A model generated the notes under the pieces. The model saw only the letters and a program-made list of their open reading frames with translations, had not been told where the DNA came from and did not search any database. 64,000 nt of DNA from Fervidibacter canadensis (GTDB lineage Bacteria; Armatimonadota; Fervidibacteria; Fervidibacterales; Fervidibacteraceae): positions 379,426 through 443,425 of the forward strand of contig JBGOEJ010000001.1 of assembly GCA_041446545.1 (NCBI GenBank), given 5' to 3'. Below are positions 35,602 through 43,360 of this stretch, piece by piece. The translations under genes and the position numbers were made by a program. Numbering within the stretch: position 1 is the first letter of the stretch; each line of letters opens with the position of its first letter.

Positions 35602-36397
35602 CGGCGAGGGAAGCCAACAAGCAATAAGCGCCAAACCAAGACAACTTCGCTCGCCGCACCGCCGCCAATGCCCAACCGATGGAAAGGTAGCCGACGACGA
35701 AAGCGATGAGGACGCTAAGGACAATGCCAATGCTTCCTGTTGGCAGGACGGCGATATCTTTCGCTTCCAGCAAATTTGCCCCCAAGATAGCGGGAATGCC
35801 GACGAGGAAGGCGAACCGACCCGCTTCTTCTCGCCTTAACCCGCAAAATAAACCCGCTGCAATCGTCGTCCCCGACCTTGACAGACCCGGAAACGCTGCC
35901 AACCCCTGCGCCAGCCCGACGACAACGGCGCACCAGTAAGGGAGCGGTTCATCGGCAAAGGCGCTTGCCGACGCAGGCAGTCGGTTTGCCCTCTCCCGAT
36001 GGGTTGACCACGCTTCGCTGGTGAACAGCAATAATGCCGTCACCATCCAAAAGAGGGCGACAAATGTGGGCGCATTGAGGGCATGCTCTACGAAGTGTTT
36101 CAGCGGCAAGGCGACGACAACGGTCGCTACATTAGCGATAACAACGCCCCAAAGCAACCGTCGCCCTCTCTCTTCACCCCTCCCGATTCCTCGCAACATC
36201 AAAAGCAAATCACTCCGAAAGTAGACGAGCAATGCCACCCATGTCCCGAAGTGCAACATCACCGTGACAGGCAACCGTTCCCGCTCAGGCAACCGAAGCC
36301 AATGCTCCACGACCGCCAAATGCCCCGAACTGGAAACGGGCAAAATTTCCGTCAGCCCTTGCACAACCGCCAAAAAGACCAATTCCCAAAGCGCCAT
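35516..36397 (-). CDS. uppP: Undecaprenyl-diphosphatase
   Basis: A 293-residue multi-pass protein. GLTEILPVSSSGHL and FPGLSRSGTTIAAGL are the two conserved BacA motifs (catalytic glutamate, serine and arginine residues). UppP regenerates undecaprenyl phosphate carrier for wall and glycan synthesis. The start at 36397 is preferred, with AAAGGATGG upstream; the ATG at 36415 is an alternative. It converges on and overlaps mreC, joining two wall-related genes. Confidence 0.9.
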   Translation of the reverse strand: MALWELVFLAVVQGLTEILPVSSSGHLAVVEHWLRLPERERLPVTVMLHFGTWVALLVYFRSDLLLMLRGIGRGEERGRRLLWGVVIANVATVVVALPLKHFVEHALNAPTFVALFWMVTALLLFTSEAWSTHRERANRLPASASAFADEPLPYWCAVVVGLAQGLAAFPGLSRSGTTIAAGLFCGLRREEAGRFAFLVGIPAILGANLLEAKDIAVLPTGSIGIVLSVLIAFVVGYLSIGWALAAVRRAKLSWFGAYCLLASLAVIVGVHGGWLASITPSLPRLVASAFSGR

Positions 36398-36559
36398 CCT
36401 TCGCCATCCTTTCATGGTGAGGGTGTGTTCGTTGCGCTCATGCCGAAGAGAAAGCGCCCCAATTGTGGCGCTCTCCTTGCTATCCCGTTAAGCGTTGGAG
36501 GGCGACGACCGTTCCCGTCGGCGGCAAAATCAAAGATGCCTTCGGGCAGGGTGAAGGGC

Positions 36560-38272
36560 ATGTTGACAGAGTTGCTCATCAAAAACCTCGCCATCATTGA
36601 CGAGGTTCAGGTGACCCTGCAGCCCGGCTTCAATGTCCTGACGGGCGAGACAGGTGCGGGCAAGTCCATCATCATCCACGCCCTCAGTTTCCTCGTCGGC
36701 GAGCGAGGCGACCCCGACCTCATCCGCACGGGTGCTGACGCCTTGCTGGTGGAAGCCGTCTTTGACCTTCGCACCGCCCCCCAAGTGCGGGCGTCCATCG
36801 GCGCATTGGGCTTTGAGTTGGAAGACGACACCCTCATCCTGACGCGGGAGTTGAACAGGTCAGGACGCAGCCGCTGTCGGGTCAACGGGCGAGCCGCTAC
36901 CATCTCCATGCTCAAGCAAATCGGCAAAGCCCTTTTGGACATTCACGGTCAGCACGAGCACCAATCTTTGCTGGACGCCGCCAACCACCTCGCTTTTCTG
37001 GACGCCTTCGGCGGTGACCAACTGATACCCCTCAAGGAACGCTACGCCAATTTGTATCGCCAACTGATGCAAGTGGAACGGGAACTAACGGAGTTGCAAC
37101 GCAGCGAGCGTGAGCGAATGCAGCGGCTGGATTTGTTGCGTTATCAAGCGGACGAGATTGACAAAGCCAACTTGAGGGAAGGCGAGGAAGAAGAGTTGCA
37201 ACAGGAACGCCTTCGCCTCCTCCACGCCGAACGCATCGCCGAGCGGGTGAACCTTGCGGTGGAGCGGCTCAGTGGCGATAGCGGAGCACTGGAGACCTTA
37301 GGCGAGGCGGTGCAACTTTTGAAAGACGCCGCTGAGTTTGACCCCATCTTGCGCCAACCCCATGACACCCTCAGCCAAGCCCTTGACACCTTGCAAGACA
37401 TCGCCTTTGAGTTGGAGCGTTACGCCCGCCACATAGAGTTTGACCCCCAACGGTTGGAAGAAGTAGAGGCACGCTTGGACTCCCTCCGACGGCTCAAACG
37501 CAAGTATGGTGACAGCATTGCTGCCATCCTACGCTACCGCCAAGAGATCGCCCAAGAGTTGGAACGGTTGGAGACGAGCGAGGAGTGCCTTGAAGCGCTG
37601 CAAAAGGAGCGGGAGCAATTGCGGAAAGCGTTGGCAGACGCCGCCTGTGCTCTTTCCCAAACGCGAGCGGAATTGGCTCGGCAGTTGGAGCGAGCGGTGC
37701 AATCGCACCTGAAAGCCTTGGTGATGGAGCGAGCCAAATTCAAGGTCGCTTTAGAGCGCACCTCCGACCCCGACGGGTTGAGACTGCCTGACGGCTCTTT
37801 CGCCTTCGGGCGGGATGGCGTTGACCGCGTGGAATTTCTGATTGCCACCAACCCCGGCGAACCGCTCAAGCCATTGGCAAAAATCGCTTCGGGCGGCGAA
37901 TTGGCGCGGGTGATGTTGGCACTGAAAGCCTGTTTGCAACGCGCCCACGAAATCCCTGTCCTCATCTTTGACGAAGTGGATGTGGGCATTGGCGGTCGGA
38001 CAGCGGAAGCCGTCGGCGAGAAGTTGCGGGAAGTTGCCCGCTACGCCCAAGTCCTCTGCGTCACCCACTTGCCCCAAATCGCCGCCTTAGCCGATTGGCA
38101 TTTGCGTGTGGAAAAAGTGGACGATGGCAAAAGGGCACGCGTTATCGTCACCCCGTTGGAGGGTGAAGAACGGGTGCAAGAGTTGGCTCGCATGTTGTCG
38201 GGCAAGCAAATCACTGCTGCCTCCTTGCAGCACGCTCAGGAACTTTTGCAACGCGCCGCCGTGCGACGGTGA
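36560..38272 (+). CDS. recN: DNA repair ATPase RecN
   Basis: A 570-residue SMC-like ATPase from the ATG at 36560. VLTGETGAGKSIIIHALSFL is Walker A, ILIFDEVDVGIGGRTAEAVG is Walker B with D-loop, and KIASGGELARVMLALKACL is the ABC signature. Between them is a long coiled coil (ELTELQRSERERMQRL and on). RecN binds double-strand breaks and promotes recombination. The frame is open much further upstream, opposite uppP, but MLTELLIKNLAIIDEV is the conserved start. Confidence 0.95.
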   Translation: MLTELLIKNLAIIDEVQVTLQPGFNVLTGETGAGKSIIIHALSFLVGERGDPDLIRTGADALLVEAVFDLRTAPQVRASIGALGFELEDDTLILTRELNRSGRSRCRVNGRAATISMLKQIGKALLDIHGQHEHQSLLDAANHLAFLDAFGGDQLIPLKERYANLYRQLMQVERELTELQRSERERMQRLDLLRYQADEIDKANLREGEEEELQQERLRLLHAERIAERVNLAVERLSGDSGALETLGEAVQLLKDAAEFDPILRQPHDTLSQALDTLQDIAFELERYARHIEFDPQRLEEVEARLDSLRRLKRKYGDSIAAILRYRQEIAQELERLETSEECLEALQKEREQLRKALADAACALSQTRAELARQLERAVQSHLKALVMERAKFKVALERTSDPDGLRLPDGSFAFGRDGVDRVEFLIATNPGEPLKPLAKIASGGELARVMLALKACLQRAHEIPVLIFDEVDVGIGGRTAEAVGEKLREVARYAQVLCVTHLPQIAALADWHLRVEKVDDGKRARVIVTPLEGEERVQELARMLSGKQITAASLQHAQELLQRAAVRR

Positions 38273-38373
38273 GTTTTGGCTCATCGCAATGGCTTTCGGT
38301 CGCTGTGGGTCTTTTTTAACTTGTGTCGTGACTGCACTTAAGCAGGAAGGCTTTTTGTGGCAGGTGATTGGCG

Positions 38374-39513
38374 ATGGCGGATTGGGAGCAAGTCGTGGTG
38401 CGGGAGATAGAGCGGACGGGTGGCATCTTGAAGTTGCGCCCCAATTTTGTTCGGCGCTTTTACAAGGACGGAGGTCGGCTCGGGTTGAGCAAAAAAGCAG
38501 GCGGCACTTTTAACCCCCGCACCAAACTCTTCGTCCCCGAACGCTGGCTGGCTTCCTGTGTGGAAGCGAACAATCCTTACCCCATCAAGGGCGAAGGGCT
38601 CAGCCAAGTTTGGCTTCCCTCTTTTTCAGGCACTGTCTACCTGCGGGATGTTTTGCGGCGGTTCGGCGACATCTTGTTGGGTGCGGAACGCCATCGCACC
38701 CACGACGGTGAGTTTCGCTTGCTGGCGAAACTCCTTGACCCTGCCGAACCCATCGTCTTCCACTTCCATGCCCGTGATGAAGATGTCTGGCGCTATTCCC
38801 AATTTTTCGCCGGGCATCGCTTCGGCAAGGACGAAGCCTACTTCTTTCTGGAGGCGCCCAAAGGTTCGTGCCCCTACAGCCATGTCGGCTTGAAGGCGGG
38901 CGTGGACGAACGGGAGTTGCTCGCTGCCATCCGCAAAGGGCGCGACCATGTGTTGGAACTTTCGCCTTGCTACTTGCAACGCTACGGCGAAGGTTTTTTC
39001 ACGCCCGCTGGCGTCCCCCATCGCCCTGGCACAGCGTTTTGCCTTGAGGTGCAACAACCCAGCGATGTCTACACCTTGCTGGAAACCCACAGCGACAGCC
39101 GCCCTCTCAGCCCCCAGCAAATCCACCCTGGCTTTCCCGACTTGGAGACCGCCTTGCGGTTTTTGGACTTCCGCACAGCCCAAGACCCCGACTTGCTTTT
39201 TCGGTGCCGTCTCATCCCTCAGCCCATCGCTGAAACGCGCCAAAAAGGTGGGCAAGAGGGGTGGATTTTCCCGCCTTCGGTGACCCCGAAATTCAGTGGC
39301 AAGCGGCTCATCGTCACGGGCACTTTTGAGAGCCTTGAGCGCGACCCTTACGCCTTGTTCGTCTGGCGGGGCAAAGGGAGGTTAAACGGCAAACCGATCA
39401 AAGCGGGCGACGAATTTTTCGTCGGTTACTCCGCAGCGACCCGACCTCACCACTTTGAATGCGTCGGCACCGAGCCGCTGGAAGTTTTCAAGTTGTTCCC
39501 GCAAGCCCTATAA
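38374..39513 (+). CDS. Mannose-6-phosphate isomerase-like cupin
   Basis: A 379-residue protein. PIVFHFHARDEDVWRYSQF supplies metal histidines, and EAYFFLEAPKG...FFTPAGVPHRPGTAFCLEVQQPSDVY matches the second metal and lysine/histidine region of class I-like phosphomannose isomerases. A second jelly-roll half lies at the C-terminus (KRLIVTGTFESL). It probably isomerises a hexose phosphate or a related sugar, cytoplasmic. Substrate uncertain. It is convergent with the AraC-family gene and separated by repeats. Confidence 0.7.
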   Translation: MADWEQVVVREIERTGGILKLRPNFVRRFYKDGGRLGLSKKAGGTFNPRTKLFVPERWLASCVEANNPYPIKGEGLSQVWLPSFSGTVYLRDVLRRFGDILLGAERHRTHDGEFRLLAKLLDPAEPIVFHFHARDEDVWRYSQFFAGHRFGKDEAYFFLEAPKGSCPYSHVGLKAGVDERELLAAIRKGRDHVLELSPCYLQRYGEGFFTPAGVPHRPGTAFCLEVQQPSDVYTLLETHSDSRPLSPQQIHPGFPDLETALRFLDFRTAQDPDLLFRCRLIPQPIAETRQKGGQEGWIFPPSVTPKFSGKRLIVTGTFESLERDPYALFVWRGKGRLNGKPIKAGDEFFVGYSAATRPHHFECVGTEPLEVFKLFPQAL

Positions 39514-39514
39514 A

Positions 39515-39600
39515 TGGCAGCGATCGGCGAATAGCGAATGGTCAAACGGCAACGATGTTGGGGTGGCTATCAGCCACGACAGAAGCAGCCACGACGGGAA
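39515..39600. repeat. Composite intergenic repeat: GCGAATAGC unit plus REP-like palindrome
   Basis: GCGATCGGCGAATAGCGAAT is followed at 39561-39580 by GGGTGGCTATCAGCCACGAC, whose core GTGGCT-ATC-AGCCAC is self-complementary. The latter matches copies at 41.45, 52.88, 55.04, 55.09 and 59.75 kb. Confidence 0.7.
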
Positions 39601-39613
39601 AACGGCAGGCTTT

Positions 39614-40534
39614 TCACAATCCCCGAAATGCCGACCGACGGAATTGGGCGGGCGACTGACCGAAACGACGGCGAAAGAGGCGATGGAAGTGAGGCAAATC
39701 GTCAAACCCGCATTCGGCGGCGATGACTTTTAGAGGCAAATCGGTTTGAGTGAGCAAATGCGCCACCTTTTGCAACCGCCGCTCTATCAGCCAACGCTTG
39801 GGCGACATCCCTAAGACTTCCCGAAAGAGACGGCGCAAGTGACGCACCGAACATGCCGCCGCTTCCGCCATCTCCGTCACCGTCACCCGCTCCCCCAAAT
39901 GGTCTTCGGCAAATTGGAGGGCAGGGTGTAAAATTTTGAGCGCCGTCACCGCCGACGGCGAAGCAGCGGGACGAAAAAGGTCAGGACGCTCTTGAACGAC
40001 CCGCAAAAGCAAATCCGTCACCAACGCCGCCCCTCGCCGCTGCCAACCCAATGGTTGACGCGCCGAGAGACGCAGCAACTCGTTGACGACGCTCCCCGCT
40101 TCGGGCAACTTCGGCACATGGACAGGAAAACCCAAAACGCTCAGGATATCCAGCGACTCAAACAAGCGAGCCGTAAAATGAATAGCGCTGACGCAAAAGC
40201 GCCGCTCTGGCAAATGCTCCGCCGAATGCCAAACGCCTTCAGGGATGAACAGCAGGTCATCGGGTTGGGCGATAACAATAGCGTCGCCGATTTGCCACCT
40301 CGCCTTCCCTGTGTGGACGAAAAAGGCGATGGCATTCGGCAAGCGACGGGGCGCGATATGCCAATGAGGCAGGCATTCGTGTTGGCGGGCATGGAGGAAA
40401 GTGAAGCTCATCCGTTCCCAAACCCATGCCCACTCCCGCAGCGAATCGGGAGAAGGGTAGGGAAGGAAATCGTCCCGCACAAGGGTCATCGGACGCCTGT
40501 CCCATTGCGACAAAACTTTGTCCCCTTCCGCCAT
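39614..40534 (-). CDS. AraC-family transcriptional regulator with cupin sensor
   Basis: A 306-residue protein. The N-terminal half has a cupin (HWHIAPRRLPNAIAFFVHTG), a probable ligand-binding domain. The C-terminal half has two helix-turn-helix motifs: VTEMAEAAACSVRHLRRLFR (helix 1) and VIAAECGFDDLPHFHRLFRR (helix 2). It ends with the AraC signature. Such proteins usually control a sugar operon. A candidate -10 (TATAAT) on the minus strand lies near 40561-40566. Divergent from the PhyH-like gene, which it may regulate. Confidence 0.85.
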   Translation of the reverse strand: MAEGDKVLSQWDRRPMTLVRDDFLPYPSPDSLREWAWVWERMSFTFLHARQHECLPHWHIAPRRLPNAIAFFVHTGKARWQIGDAIVIAQPDDLLFIPEGVWHSAEHLPERRFCVSAIHFTARLFESLDILSVLGFPVHVPKLPEAGSVVNELLRLSARQPLGWQRRGAALVTDLLLRVVQERPDLFRPAASPSAVTALKILHPALQFAEDHLGERVTVTEMAEAAACSVRHLRRLFREVLGMSPKRWLIERRLQKVAHLLTQTDLPLKVIAAECGFDDLPHFHRLFRRRFGQSPAQFRRSAFRGL

Positions 40535-40600
40535 TGCCCCTCACCCATTTCCGCCGCTGAATTATAACCGAACCGACGACATCGCAAGGAGGTGTCAGCG

Positions 40601-41419
40601 ATGCTCACCCTGAAGGCGCTGACGGTGGCGCAGAAGGAGCAGTTTGAGCGGGATGGCTTTTTGGCAGTGCGACAACTGCTTTCAGAGCGACAAGTCGCCG
40701 CCGTCAAAGAGCGGCTTGAGCAGTACATTCGCGAGGGCTTGCGGATGCTGCGGGAAGGGCAAAAGCCCGAAGCCGACACGGTCAACTTCAACGGCGTTCT
40801 GATTCAGTTAGAGCCGTTGGTAGCAAAGGGTGAATATGTGCCCGACGATCCCCTCTATGCTGCCCGCAAAGTTTGGAACCTTTTTGGGCGCGACGAAGTG
40901 CTGACACAACTGGCGACCGACCCACGCCTTTTGGACATCGTGGAAGACCTGATGGGCAGTTCCGCCATCTGGTTCTTTGCCGACAAAGCCATGCTCAAGC
41001 CACCCAAAATCGGCGTGGAGAAACCTTGGCACCAAGACCTGCCCTACTTCCCCTTTGAGCCAAAGGACGAAAACGGCATCCATGTCGCCGTTTGGATTGC
41101 TTTGGACGAAGCGACGGTGGAAAACGGTTGCATGCAATACATCCCCGGCAGCCATAAGTTGGGCAACATCACGACGAGCCATGTGGACACCTACGGCTTG
41201 GGACACTTAGCGGCGGACATGAGCAAGGTGGACACCTCCAAAGCCGTCGCCGTGGAAGCCAAGCCGGGCGATGTCGTCTTCCACGATGGGCTGGCACTGC
41301 ACTATTCAGCGCCCAACACCTCCGACAAGCCTCGTTGGGCGTTGGTGCTGGACTTCATCAACGCCGAACGGGCGAGGTATGTCGGCAAGGGCGAACCGAC
41401 CTTCCCCCGCGTTCGGTAA
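40601..41419 (+). CDS. Phytanoyl-CoA dioxygenase (PhyH) family protein
   Basis: A 272-residue protein behind AAGGAGGTG. The Fe(II)/2-oxoglutarate motif is HQDLPYFPF (His and Asp), VAVWIALDEA, NGCMQYIPGSHKLG and the distal DGLALHYSAPNTSDKPRWAL (His then Arg). Non-haem iron oxygenases of this type hydroxylate diverse small molecules; the substrate is unknown. The upstream divergent AraC regulator suggests inducible control. Confidence 0.85.
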   Translation: MLTLKALTVAQKEQFERDGFLAVRQLLSERQVAAVKERLEQYIREGLRMLREGQKPEADTVNFNGVLIQLEPLVAKGEYVPDDPLYAARKVWNLFGRDEVLTQLATDPRLLDIVEDLMGSSAIWFFADKAMLKPPKIGVEKPWHQDLPYFPFEPKDENGIHVAVWIALDEATVENGCMQYIPGSHKLGNITTSHVDTYGLGHLAADMSKVDTSKAVAVEAKPGDVVFHDGLALHYSAPNTSDKPRWALVLDFINAERARYVGKGEPTFPRVR

Positions 41420-41451
41420 GTTCGCTCGCTCAGACAACGCCCACTTTGCTT

Positions 41452-41475
41452 GTAGGAACGGCGTTAGCCGCGACT
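41452..41475. repeat. REP-like palindrome (GGAACGGCGTTAGCCGC)
   Basis: TAGGAACGGCGTTAGCCGCG, between convergent phyH-like and rdgB genes. The core is self-complementary with a short loop. Confidence 0.65.
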
Positions 41476-41480
41476 AAAGT

Positions 41481-42125
41481 TCAATCACCCAACCGCCTCC
41501 GCAATTCGGGGAGCAAGGCTCGCAGGGCGCGGGCGCGGTGGCTGACGGTATTCTTTTCGTCCACGCTCAATTGAGCCAGCGTCTTGCCCAATGGCGGCAC
41601 GAAAAACACCGGGTCGTAACCGAAACCGCCTTCGCCACGCGGTTCGGTGGCGATGAACCCGTCCAAAACGCCCTCGGCGATGAGGACTTCGTGCTCAGAA
41701 AACGCCACTGCCATCGCACAACGGAAACGAGCCGTCCGTCCCTCAAAGGGCACACCTTGCAGCAGCCGCAACAATCCCCGCCATCGTTCGGCATCAGGGA
41801 TGTCTTCACCGAAAAAAGTTTTCGCCCTTGCTCCCGGCAATCCACCCAAGGCGTCCACTTCCAGCGCCGTATCTTCCGCTAAGGAAGGCAGCCCTGTCTT
41901 GCGGTAGGCGTAAAGGGCTTTTTCAAAAGCGACTTCACGAATGTCATCGCTCGTCTCCTCGTAATCCAACACAATGCCCAATTCATCGGGTGCGACGACG
42001 CAGAAGGGTTGCCCTTGAAGCAACATCATCAACTCACGCAATTTCCCTCGGTTGGTCGTGGCGATGAACAACCGTCCCTTCCTGCGTCCCTCGTCTTGCG
42101 TCCCGTCCTTGGGCACTCCCATCAC
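41481..42125 (-). CDS. rdgB: Non-canonical purine NTP pyrophosphatase (RdgB/HAM1)
   Basis: A 214-residue protein. FIATTNRGKLRELMMLL is the family N-terminus, AEDTALEVDALGGLPGA holds the catalytic aspartates, EGGFGYDPVFFVP and TVSHRARAL complete it. It removes dITP/XTP from nucleotide pools. Its first 18 residues (MMGVPKDGTQDEGRRKGR) come from a heptamer-repeat segment, so the normal start has been displaced by the repeat; where translation actually starts is uncertain. Confidence 0.9.
   Translation of the reverse strand: MMGVPKDGTQDEGRRKGRLFIATTNRGKLRELMMLLQGQPFCVVAPDELGIVLDYEETSDDIREVAFEKALYAYRKTGLPSLAEDTALEVDALGGLPGARAKTFFGEDIPDAERWRGLLRLLQGVPFEGRTARFRCAMAVAFSEHEVLIAEGVLDGFIATEPRGEGGFGYDPVFFVPPLGKTLAQLSVDEKNTVSHRARALRALLPELRRRLGD
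42072..42113. repeat. Heptamer repeat at the rdgB start
   Basis: CCGTCCCTTCCTGCGTCCCT and onward. It encodes the N-terminal GTQDEGRRKG of RdgB, directly upstream of the conserved FIATTNRGK. Confidence 0.7.
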
Positions 42126-42231
42126 CCCGAAAACATTTTGCAGGTCTCCTTTGAGGTGCGGTCAACCTCATCAAATGAGAAGGGCTGCAACAAGTCCGCT
42201 TCAGAAGCAAGGACGGCGACGGTCGTCACTG

Positions 42232-43305
42232 TTAAGACTTTGCCAGAACAGGAGATTGCTGCGTGGCGGAAGCGACATTAGAGGCGAAGGGCAAAAGGAA
42301 GTGCACCGTTGTGCCCTTGCCGACCTCGCTTTCCAACCAAATGCATCCGCCATGGGCTTCCACCGCCAGTTTGCAGAAAGTCAGCCCTAATCCTGTCCCG
42401 ACAGGCGCTCCCGCTTTGCGGGCTTCCACCTGCACGAACCTGTCAAAGATGCGGTCAAGATACTCTTTCGGGATGCCCGGTCCTTCGTCGGTCACGGCGA
42501 AATGGATGCCTTCCTCGGTGGCTTGGGCGCTGACCGTGATGGTTTTGCCCGATGGTGTGTATTTGAGGGCGTTGCTCAGCAAATTGACGAGGACGCGGAT
42601 GAGCACCCATCGGTCGGCGACAAGAGAGGGCAAATCAGGAGCGATGTCTGTGCGAATGGTCACCCCGTTTTGTTTCGCCCAAAGTTGCACTTGCCTGACG
42701 GCTTCGTTGATGGCATCCTCGGGCGAGAACTCCTTCAGGTAAAGGGGAAACTTGCCTTCTTCCATCTTGCGCAAGTCCAACAGCGAGTTGACCATCGTGA
42801 GCAAGCGGTGGGCGCCGATGAGGGAAAGTTCCAACAACTCGGCGTCGTCAGGCGATAGTCGGTCTTGCACCGTCAGTTTGAGGGTTTCCAGCCCGCTGAT
42901 GACATTGGTCAGAGGAGAACGAAGGTCGTGAACGAGGAAGTCGGTCAAAGTTTCCCGTAGTTCCTGTTGGCGGCGGAGTTGCTCTGCCGCTTCCCGCTGC
43001 ACTTCCGCTTGATGCTTCAAGTAGCCGACGATGCCGCCGAGGAAAATGAAGCCGATTTGCCAACCGAGCAAGGTTTGCCAACCCGACGCTTTGATGGTAG
43101 GGGAGAACAATGGCAGCAAAAGACTAACAGCCAGTCCCACGAGGATACCACCGACGACCTTTAAGGTGAGACCCGCCAAGACGATGGGAATCAGGTAAAG
43201 TTGCCAAAGAGGGAACGCCCCGCCCCATTGCCACTCCAAAAGGGCGATCGCCAGCAAACCCAACGCAATGACGCCAATGCGGATGCCCTGTCGTTCTCCA
43301 ACCAC
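42232..43305 (-). CDS. Membrane sensor histidine kinase
   Basis: A 357-residue protein. Four N-terminal hydrophobic helices (IRIGVIALGLLAIALLEW, LYLIPIVLAGLTLKVVG and on) are followed by a short coiled coil and the HisKA box DFLVHDLRSPLTNVISG with phosphoacceptor His. N-box NLLSNALKYT, G1 DEGPGIP and G2 GTGLGLTFCK complete the kinase domain. A GTG at 43305 is preferred because GGAGGG precedes it by 7; TTG at 43311 is too close. No response regulator is adjacent, so it is an orphan. The ligand is unknown. Confidence 0.85.
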   Translation of the reverse strand: MVGERQGIRIGVIALGLLAIALLEWQWGGAFPLWQLYLIPIVLAGLTLKVVGGILVGLAVSLLLPLFSPTIKASGWQTLLGWQIGFIFLGGIVGYLKHQAEVQREAAEQLRRQQELRETLTDFLVHDLRSPLTNVISGLETLKLTVQDRLSPDDAELLELSLIGAHRLLTMVNSLLDLRKMEEGKFPLYLKEFSPEDAINEAVRQVQLWAKQNGVTIRTDIAPDLPSLVADRWVLIRVLVNLLSNALKYTPSGKTITVSAQATEEGIHFAVTDEGPGIPKEYLDRIFDRFVQVEARKAGAPVGTGLGLTFCKLAVEAHGGCIWLESEVGKGTTVHFLLPFASNVASATQQSPVLAKS

Positions 43306-43360
43306 GCGCAATCCCTCCGATTGCCATATCGGACGGAACGGCGCAGGGCTTAAAAGTTGG

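Noticed and set aside
36083..36559. Upstream extension of recN by about 160 codons
   Set aside because: It lies opposite uppP and lacks RecN similarity; the conserved start is at 36560.
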